Positions 7,242 to 15,554 of a stretch of DNA of 15,554 bases are shown piece after piece. The notes under the pieces are model-generated. The model saw only the letters and a program-made list of their open reading frames with translations, had not been told where the DNA came from and did no database searches. The stretch lies in assembly GCA_018263405.1 (NCBI GenBank), contig JAANXG010000064.1:1-15554 (forward strand), given 5' to 3'. The stretch is from Gammaproteobacteria bacterium (GTDB taxonomy: Bacteria; Pseudomonadota; Gammaproteobacteria; Arenicellales; JAANXG01). Made by a program: the position numbers and the translations under genes. Positions within the stretch are counted from its first letter, which is position 1. The number at the start of each line of letters is the position of its first letter.

Positions 7242-8564
7242 ATGAGGAGCGAATCCACTGCGAGCGACGGGGAGATGTTTCAGCCCGTGACCGAGACCTT
7301 GGCGCGGAGCCGGCTCAAGGAGCTGCAGCTGGAGCGTCTGTTACAGACACTTCGCCACGCCGGCAGCAACGTTGCCCATTATCAGGCGGCGTTCAGCGCC
7401 GCCGGCGTCACGCCCGATGACCTCCACTGCCTGGAGGATCTGGCGAAATTCCCGTTCACCGTCAAGGACAATCTGCGCGACGCCTATCCATTCAACATGT
7501 TCGCCGTGCCGCGGGAGCAGGTGGTGCGCGTGCACGCCTCGTCCGGCACCACCGGCAAGCCTACGGTGGTGGGCTATACCCAAGGTGACATCGATCTGTG
7601 GGCGGACTTGATGGCCCGCACCTTGGCCTGCATGGGGGTCCGGCCGGGCGATATCGTTCACAACGCCTACGGCTACGGCCTGTTCACGGGCGGGTTGGGT
7701 GCCCACTATGGGGCCGAACGGCTCGGCGCCACGGTGGTCCCCATGTCCGGCGGCAACACCGAAAAACAGATCGTGCTGCTTCAAGACTTCGGCGCCCGCG
7801 CCCTGTGCGCGACCCCCTCCTACGCCCTGAACATCGCCGAGGTCGCCGAGCAGGAAGGGGTCGATATCCGTGCACTGCCGCTGTCCATCGGTGTGTTTGG
7901 GGCCGAACCGTGGAGCGATGCCATGCGCGCCGAGCTTGACGAACGCCTTGCCATCGAGTCGGCGGACATCTACGGCCTATCCGAAATTCTGGGGCCCGGC
8001 GTCGCGGCCGAGTGTTCGCAGGCGCGCAACGGCCTTCACGGCTGGGAGGATCACTTCCTGTTCGAGATCGTCGACCCGGAGACGGGCGAGCCCGAGCCGG
8101 TGGGCGAATCGGGGGAGCTGGTTATCACTACGCTCACCAAGCAGGCGTTGCCCATGATCCGTTACCGAACCCGGGACATCACCTATCTGAACGACGAGCC
8201 CTGCGCCTGCGGCCGTACCCACACGCGCATCATGCGGGTCACCGGCCGCGATGACGACATGCTTATCATCCGCGGGTTGAACGTCTATCCGTCGCAGGTG
8301 GAATCGGTGCTGTTAGGCCTGCCGGGCATAGCCCCTTACTACCAACTGGTGATTCGTCGTAAAGGGGCGCTGGACACCATGACCGTGGAGATCGAGACAC
8401 TTCCGGACAAGGCCGAGAGCGAGTACCCGCAGCTGGCCAAGGACGTGACCCATCACATCAAGTCCATGATCGGCGTGAGCTGCACCGCCGAGGTCAAACG
8501 CCCGGGACAGGTGCCGCGCTCTCAGGGCAAAGCCGTACGCGTTCGCGATCTGCGCGACCAGTAA
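7242..8564 (+). CDS. paaK: Phenylacetate-CoA ligase
   Basis: 440 aa AMP-forming ligase of the ANL superfamily that converts phenylacetate, ATP and CoA to phenylacetyl-CoA, AMP and pyrophosphate. Motifs: P-loop HASSGTTGKPTVVGYT (98-113), NAYGYGLFTGGLG (141-153), FGAEPW (219-224), YGLSE (244-248), IRYRTRD (306-312), GRDDDMLIIRGLNVYPSQVE (335-354) and the catalytic-lysine segment VPRSQGKAVRV with K430. Length matches PaaK (about 430-440 aa). The ATG at 7242 follows a GGGGGA tract with 8-nt spacing; an in-frame ATG at 7275 is also possible. No ring-hydroxylating paaABCDE genes are seen, so phenylacetyl-CoA may go either to an aerobic paa route elsewhere or to anaerobic alpha-oxidation. Product is the same as that expected of IorAB from phenylpyruvate. 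Confidence 0.93.
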   Translation: MRSESTASDGEMFQPVTETLARSRLKELQLERLLQTLRHAGSNVAHYQAAFSAAGVTPDDLHCLEDLAKFPFTVKDNLRDAYPFNMFAVPREQVVRVHASSGTTGKPTVVGYTQGDIDLWADLMARTLACMGVRPGDIVHNAYGYGLFTGGLGAHYGAERLGATVVPMSGGNTEKQIVLLQDFGARALCATPSYALNIAEVAEQEGVDIRALPLSIGVFGAEPWSDAMRAELDERLAIESADIYGLSEILGPGVAAECSQARNGLHGWEDHFLFEIVDPETGEPEPVGESGELVITTLTKQALPMIRYRTRDITYLNDEPCACGRTHTRIMRVTGRDDDMLIIRGLNVYPSQVESVLLGLPGIAPYYQLVIRRKGALDTMTVEIETLPDKAESEYPQLAKDVTHHIKSMIGVSCTAEVKRPGQVPRSQGKAVRVRDLRDQ

Positions 8565-8617
8565 CCGGAGGCGAGGTACCCGGATTTCGGCTCCACGCAC
8601 CCCGGGCTGCGGCGTCG

Positions 8618-9511
8618 TTATTCCGACTGCTTGGCCTGCCTGTAACCCCTGCACTGGCGAACCAGTTCCCGCAGGCAATCCTGGACGGTCCTTGCGGATG
8701 TATCGAGCACATAGTTGGCGGCGCTGTAATAACCTTGCCGCTCCGCTAGGATTCGTCGCAGGTCACTCATGGCCTCGTTGCTGTCCTGCATCGGACGCAG
8801 ATCGCCCTGCGCGACCACGCGGTTCATGTGTTCTTCCGGGCTCGCCTTGACCCACACCGTGTAGAACGAGCCCAACACGTCGTTGTACGTCCTCTGCTCC
8901 GAAACCAGGCTGCCACCCGTCTCGAGGACGACCGGATCGTCACGCTCGATCACCTGCTTGACCGCTTGATACTCGAGGCGGCGGTACGCTTTCTGTCCCC
9001 CGAGCGAGAACAGCTCTGCGGTCTTCATGCCCGCCAGTTCCTCAATCAAATCGCCGAGGTGGACGAACGGTAAATTGAGCTCCTGCGCCAACAGATTGCC
9101 TAAAGTCGATTTTCCACCGCCGCGCAGTCCCAACAGCGCGACACCCCGGGGCGGCCCGGGGGCATCGATAAATTTCTTTCGCAGCAGTGAATACGCGGCC
9201 TTCTGTTGCTCCAGCGACAAGCGCTCGAAAAAGTTCAGCAATGGCTTCAACTGGATCGCGGGGGCGTCACTGGAGGGCAACAGTTCTTGAAATTCGACGC
9301 TCAACGCCTCCGCAATCTGCCACAGCAAGGTGACCGATATATTGGCGTGGCCGCTTTCCAACTGCGCCAGGTACCGCTCGGAGATTCCGGAATGCCCGGA
9401 CAGGTCTCTGCGGCTCATGCCGCGCTCGGCGCGGAGACCCCGGGTCCGCTCGCCGATGCCCGCGATGTAATCGCCGATCGGATCGGACTCCAACGCGTTC
9501 TTTTTCTCCAT
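8618..9511 (-). CDS. boxR: BoxR-type regulator: XRE helix-turn-helix plus shikimate-kinase-like domain
   Basis: 297 aa from the ATG at 9511; ATG at 9526 or GTG at 9547 would add 5 or 12 residues, and none has a good ribosome site. Residues ~20-78 are an XRE/Cro helix-turn-helix (GERTRGLRAERGMSRRDLSG, then GISERYLAQLESG). Residues ~120-290 resemble shikimate kinase, with Walker A GLRGGGKST (128-136) and LETGGSLV (196-203). This two-domain layout is that of BoxR/BzdR, repressors of benzoyl-CoA pathways in which the kinase-like domain senses benzoyl-CoA. It is divergent from the benzoate-CoA ligase gene and convergent with paaK, 53 bp away. The likely function is to repress the bclA side and itself until benzoyl-CoA accumulates (inference from family). 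Confidence 0.88.
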   Translation of the reverse strand: MEKKNALESDPIGDYIAGIGERTRGLRAERGMSRRDLSGHSGISERYLAQLESGHANISVTLLWQIAEALSVEFQELLPSSDAPAIQLKPLLNFFERLSLEQQKAAYSLLRKKFIDAPGPPRGVALLGLRGGGKSTLGNLLAQELNLPFVHLGDLIEELAGMKTAELFSLGGQKAYRRLEYQAVKQVIERDDPVVLETGGSLVSEQRTYNDVLGSFYTVWVKASPEEHMNRVVAQGDLRPMQDSNEAMSDLRRILAERQGYYSAANYVLDTSARTVQDCLRELVRQCRGYRQAKQSE

Positions 9512-9553
9512 GGAAACCGTCCGCATGGACCGCTGATGTGATACCACAGAGAT

Positions 9554-9565
9554 GCACTATAGTGC
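9554..9565. promoter_or_regulatory. Palindromic operator candidate for BoxR
   Basis: GCACTATAGTGC is a perfect 12-bp palindrome in the boxR-bclA divergent region. It overlaps the minus-strand -10 box proposed for boxR and sits just upstream of the plus-strand -35, so a bound repressor could silence both sides. Assignment to BoxR rests on position and symmetry only. Confidence 0.55.
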
Positions 9566-9584
9566 CTTTACAGGCGAATGGAAA
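9556..9584 (-). promoter_or_regulatory. Candidate promoter of boxR
   Basis: On the minus strand, TTTCCA (9584-9579) and TATAGT (9561-9556) are separated by 17 bp, matching a sigma-70 layout. The -10 lies inside the palindrome, which would give autoregulation. Confidence 0.45.
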
Positions 9585-9593
9585 GGGTATAAT
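9567..9593 (+). promoter_or_regulatory. Candidate promoter for the bclA operon
   Basis: TTTACA (9567-9572) and a consensus TATAAT (9588-9593) with a short 15-bp spacer, reading toward the DUF4863 remnant and bclA. The perfect -10 is notable in GC-rich DNA; the spacer is 2 bp shorter than ideal. Confidence 0.5.
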
Positions 9594-9674
9594 GTAATTA
9601 TTCATGTATTAACTTGCAGTGTTTTCGTTTCAATTCAGGGACTTATTCATGCTTTCAGATCAAGGGGCAACGCC

Positions 9675-9887
9675 ATGACGCCCGCTGATTTCCAGCCGTT
9701 GATCGCCCGCATCACCGAATCCGCGAGTGGCCGTCCACTCGATGACGAACCGGCCGGATGTCTCGATGAAACGTTTCCTCCGGGGCACGAAACACTCGAG
9801 GACATTCGCAGCGGCTGTTAGGCGGCGATCGCCGAGGGCCAGATGTACAAGCGCGAGGCCGGTAAAATCAAATTTGCTAAACCATAG
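9675..9887 (+). pseudogene. Broken DUF4863-type gene (N-terminal remnant with in-frame TAG)
   Basis: Reading from ATG 9675 gives MTPADFQPLIARITESASGR and onward for 48 codons, then TAG (9819-9821). The same frame continues with AAIAEGQMYKREAGKIKFAK to a second TAG at 9885-9887. The combined ~70 residues resemble, from memory, the start of DUF4863 family proteins (4-hydroxylaminobenzoate-lyase-like cupins of about 150 aa often found beside box genes), including the C-x-x-x-AEG-x-x-x-REGG-x-I-x(F/Y) stretch. The first TAG is one base from CAG or GAG, a residue common there. The metal-binding cupin half is absent; bclA starts 26 bp later. I read it as a nonsense-mutated and 3'-truncated gene. 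A real 48-aa peptide remains possible. Confidence 0.55.
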
Positions 9888-9902
9888 ACCGCGGGAACCG
9901 AC

Positions 9903-9907
9903 AGGAG
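9903..9907 (+). promoter_or_regulatory. Ribosome binding site for bclA
   Basis: AGGAG, 6 nt before the ATG at 9914; fixes the start of the ligase. Confidence 0.8.
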
Positions 9908-9913
9908 ACCGTC

Positions 9914-11533
<1,620 letters not shown>

Positions 11534-11547
11534 GAATCCCCGGATCC

Positions 11548-12366
<819 letters not shown>

Positions 12367-12405
12367 ATGCAGTGCGAGCCGCATCTCCTTTCAAGCGACA
12401 ATGAC

Positions 12406-13953
12406 ATGAGCGCCCTGCCCACTGGCACGCTCGTTGCGGTAATCGGGGCCGGTACCATGGGCGCCGGCATCGCCCGGGTCGCTGCCCGGGCGGGGCACCT
12501 CGTACTGCTCTACGATGCAGCCGAGGGTACGGTCGAGCAGGGAGTCGCCCGGGTCGCCGAGGATCTGGACCGCCAGGTGGAACGGCACAAGATGGATGGC
12601 GCTGAGCGGGATGCCCTGCTCGGACGCATCCGCCCGGCGGCCGGCTTGGAAGAACTGGCTTCGGCCGGACTGGTGATTGAAGCGATCATCGAAGACCTCA
12701 ACGTGAAACAGGAGGTGTTCGAGAGGCTGGAAGCGATCTGCGCCAAACGCACCATCCTGGCCACCAACACCTCGTCGCTCTCGATCACCACCATCGGCGC
12801 CACGCTGCAGCATCCGGAAAGACTGGTGGGCATGCACTTCTTTAACCCCGCCCCCGTCATGAAGCTCGTGGAGATAGTCAGCGGTGCCGCCACCGATGGT
12901 TCGGTGGCCGAAGCGGTCCATGCCACGGCCGCCGCCTGGGGCAAGAGCCCGGTGCATGCTCGCTCCAGCCCGGGCTTCATCGTCAACCGCGTGGCCCGGC
13001 CATTTTACGCCGAAAGCCTGCGCTTGCTGGAAGAAGGTGCGGCGGACGTGGCAACCATTGATGCCGTCATGAAGGAATCCGGGGGGTTCCGCATGGGGCC
13101 CTTCGAGCTCATGGATCTGATCGGCAACGACGTGAATTACGCGGTCACCCGTTCGGTATACGAGGGCTATTACCACGATCCCCGTTTCAAGCCCAGCCTC
13201 CTCCAGCAAGAACTGGTTGCGGCCGGCCACCTGGGCCGCAAGTCCGGCCGTGGCTTTTACGACTATTCGGAGAACGCCGGGCCTCACCGTCCCGCCACAG
13301 CCGAACCCGCTCCGGGGCCGGAGAAAGTGACGGTGTGTGGCGACCTCGGCGCCGCCGAAGCCCTGGTGCACCTGATCGGGGAAGCGGGCATCCGGGTCGT
13401 GCAAACGGGCGGCCCCGGCGTGATCCAGTGCGGCGCGGCCCGCCTCGCCCTGACCGACGGCCGCTACGCCACCTCGCGCAGCGCCGAGGATGGGCTCGAA
13501 AACCTGGTAACATTCGATCTCGCGGCGGACTACCGCGAGGCGGCGCGCAGCGCGCTGGCACCCGCGGACCAGGCCTCCGCCGAGGCGCTCCGCGATGCGG
13601 GGGGCTTGTTTCAGGCGCTGGGCAAACGCGTCTCCATCATCGACGACTATCCCGGGATGGCGGTCATGCGCACGGTCTGCATGCTCGTCAACGAAGCGGC
13701 GGACGCGGTAAACCAGCGCGTTTGCAGCGCTGGCGACGTCGATATCGCCATGCAACGCGGACTCAATTACCCACTGGGCCCGCTCGCTTGGGGAGACGCC
13801 ATCGGGGTGCCGAACGTTCTGACCGTGACGGAGCATCTCGCGTCGACCTACGGCGAGGACCGCTACCGGTGCTCGCCCTTGCTGCGCCGCAAAGCCGCCA
13901 CCGGTCGGTCACTCAGTGACCGAGCCCCACTCATTACCAACAGCGATCCTTAA
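12406..13953 (+). CDS. paaH: 3-hydroxyacyl-CoA (3-hydroxyadipyl-CoA) dehydrogenase, PaaH type
   Basis: 515 aa from the ATG at 12406. NAD-dependent oxidation of 3-hydroxyadipyl-CoA to 3-oxoadipyl-CoA, a late step shared by the phenylacetyl-CoA and benzoyl-CoA epoxide pathways. Rossmann motif VAVIGAGTMGAGIA (10-23), NTSSLSIT (121-128), catalytic HFFNPAPVMKLVEIV with H144, GFIVNRVARPFYAES (~190-204), DLIGNDVNY (~237-245). A second 3HCDH C-terminal domain follows (from ~400), giving the ~500-aa duplicated form seen in PaaH/PaaC rather than the ~280-aa FadB2 type. An in-frame ATG at 12367, flush with the hydrolase stop, would add 13 residues without family similarity; neither start has a strong ribosome site. 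Neighbouring bclA and thiolase support the assignment. Confidence 0.88.
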   Translation: MSALPTGTLVAVIGAGTMGAGIARVAARAGHLVLLYDAAEGTVEQGVARVAEDLDRQVERHKMDGAERDALLGRIRPAAGLEELASAGLVIEAIIEDLNVKQEVFERLEAICAKRTILATNTSSLSITTIGATLQHPERLVGMHFFNPAPVMKLVEIVSGAATDGSVAEAVHATAAAWGKSPVHARSSPGFIVNRVARPFYAESLRLLEEGAADVATIDAVMKESGGFRMGPFELMDLIGNDVNYAVTRSVYEGYYHDPRFKPSLLQQELVAAGHLGRKSGRGFYDYSENAGPHRPATAEPAPGPEKVTVCGDLGAAEALVHLIGEAGIRVVQTGGPGVIQCGAARLALTDGRYATSRSAEDGLENLVTFDLAADYREAARSALAPADQASAEALRDAGGLFQALGKRVSIIDDYPGMAVMRTVCMLVNEAADAVNQRVCSAGDVDIAMQRGLNYPLGPLAWGDAIGVPNVLTVTEHLASTYGEDRYRCSPLLRRKAATGRSLSDRAPLITNSDP

Positions 13954-13956
13954 TAC

Positions 13957-13962
13957 AAGGAG
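13957..13962 (+). promoter_or_regulatory. Ribosome binding site for the thiolase gene
   Basis: AAGGAG, 7 nt before the ATG at 13970. It decides this start over longer frames overlapping paaH. Confidence 0.85.
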
Positions 13963-13969
13963 TGCACGA

Positions 13970-15175
<1,206 letters not shown>

Positions 15176-15181
15176 GAGCAA

Positions 15182-15289
15182 TGGATGAAGTTCGGGTTGC
15201 GCCGATTTACTGCGTAGATGATCAAGAATCTGTTTGATGACTGTCGGGTCTTCGATACAGGCAATGACGTGCATGCAGGCACTAATGCC
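15182..15289 (-). pseudogene. IS91-family-like transposase, C-terminal remnant
   Basis: On the minus strand the frame reads GISACMHVIACIEDPTVIKQ and then ILDHL, followed by SKSAQPELHP. The block M-x-V-I-A-x-I-E-D-P-x-V-I-x-x-I-L-x-H-L is the recurrent C-terminal end of IS91-type (Y2) transposases, where it follows a CPxCGG zinc motif. Here that motif is degraded to PIPCAHG, with an in-frame stop just upstream, and no HUH domain is visible. It is therefore a short dead fragment. The frame continues antisense into paaJ without similarity, so the fragment's end is at the junction near 15180. Family assignment is from memory of the motif. Confidence 0.5.
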
Positions 15290-15380
15290 GTGAGCACAGG
15301 GGATAGGTCATCGAGATGCTCCGGACGTGGCCCGCGGGTGGCGAATCGGCATCGATTTCGTTCCCGGCAGCCTAAAATTT

Positions 15381-15439
15381 GTAAGTTCTCAATACCCCCA
15401 CATGATCGCCGACATTGCACTGACTTTTTGAGAAATTAC
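15381..15439. repeat. 59-bp deletion derivative of the MITE-like element
   Basis: The first 14 bp (GTAAGTTCTCAATA, 15381-15394) equal the left end of the 203-bp element. The remaining 45 bp (15395-15439) match its right end (5970-6014) with one difference (a T for G in GCAC-TGAC at 15421). The central part is missing; both break points carry TA, giving a possible 2-bp microhomology. Tips are GTAA and TTAC. Flanking bases show no clear target duplication. Confidence 0.85.
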
Positions 15440-15554
15440 GACGAAATCTGCTGAGGAAATATTGCATAAAGTTAAACGGGCTAAAACTTCTTTGGCAAAT
15501 CTACAATCTGTTTAATACACTACACTAGCATCAAATCATGCATGTGATTTCCCC
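15440..15554. other. AT-richer DNA with no supported gene
   Basis: From the repeat to the window end the composition becomes AT-rich compared with the coding blocks, and no convincing coding frame is seen. A spaced palindrome AAATCA / TGATTT (15533-15538 and 15545-15550) lies at the extreme end; it could be an operator or part of another element cut by the edge. Confidence 0.4.

Noticed and set aside
9819..9821. TAG in the DUF4863 remnant as a recoded (pyrrolysine or suppressor) codon
   Set aside because: TAG terminates bclA and paaJ normally, and the frame ends at another TAG 66 bp later without the cupin domain, so decay is simpler.
12391..13836. Long minus-strand open frame (481 codons) opposite paaH
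   Set aside because: It mirrors the dehydrogenase codons, with histidine/glycine-rich composition and no family motif.
15181..15237. Short plus-strand frames starting just after AGGAG at the paaJ stop
   Set aside because: They give only 10-18 codons before a stop. They may be the start of a lost downstream gene, but equally lie opposite the IS91-like fragment.
15218..15454. Plus-strand 78-codon frame crossing the 59-bp repeat
   Set aside because: It is opposite the transposase remnant and runs through the repeat, with no ribosome site and no similarity.

Overview
The window is GC-rich, tightly packed, chromosome-like bacterial DNA concerned with anaerobic or hybrid aerobic/anaerobic metabolism of aromatic acids. 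Recognisable genes are 2-oxoacid:ferredoxin oxidoreductases, phenylacetate-CoA ligase, a BoxR-type regulator, benzoate-CoA ligase and a terminal beta-oxidation pair. This set suggests a facultative or denitrifying beta- or gammaproteobacterium, but no taxonomic marker is present and the assignment is an inference.

Left block (1-6036): five same-strand genes with overlapping or abutting ends, iorA - iorB::ferredoxin - korA - korB - korC. Together they encode two thiamine-pyrophosphate 2-oxoacid:ferredoxin oxidoreductases, one of the arylpyruvate/indolepyruvate (IOR) type and one of the 2-oxoglutarate (KOR) type. The IOR gamma subunit carries a C-terminal two-cluster ferredoxin domain that may serve both enzymes. 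The block is bracketed by two perfectly matching inverted copies of a repeat (1-95 and 5812-5906). The right copy belongs to a complete 203-bp foldback, MITE-like element (5812-6014); the left one is cut by the window edge. Between the left repeat and iorA lies the 3' end of a group II intron (domains V and VI, 247-322).

Middle block (6037-8564): a class I-beta DAHP synthase (minus strand), diverging from a phenylacetate-CoA ligase gene (plus strand).

Right block (8618-15175): a BoxR-like regulator (XRE domain plus shikimate-kinase-like domain) is divergent from a plus-strand run. That run holds a broken DUF4863-type gene, benzoate-CoA ligase, an alpha/beta hydrolase, 3-hydroxyadipyl-CoA dehydrogenase (PaaH type) and 3-oxoadipyl-CoA thiolase (PaaJ/PcaF type). 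The divergent region carries a 12-bp perfect palindrome and facing promoter-like sequences.

Tail (15176-15554): a truncated IS91-family-like transposase 3' end starts 6 bp after the thiolase stop, followed by a 59-bp deletion derivative of the same MITE-like repeat and AT-richer DNA without a supported gene. boxABC, paaABCDE and benzoyl-CoA reductase genes are not in the window.

How the genes could work together (inference): IOR converts phenylpyruvate-type acids to arylacetyl-CoA plus reduced ferredoxin, PaaK makes the same phenylacetyl-CoA from the free acid, and BclA makes benzoyl-CoA. KOR draws low-potential electrons from 2-oxoglutarate. PaaH and PaaJ finish the C6 dicarboxyl-CoA that results from either the box or the paa route, giving acetyl-CoA and succinyl-CoA.
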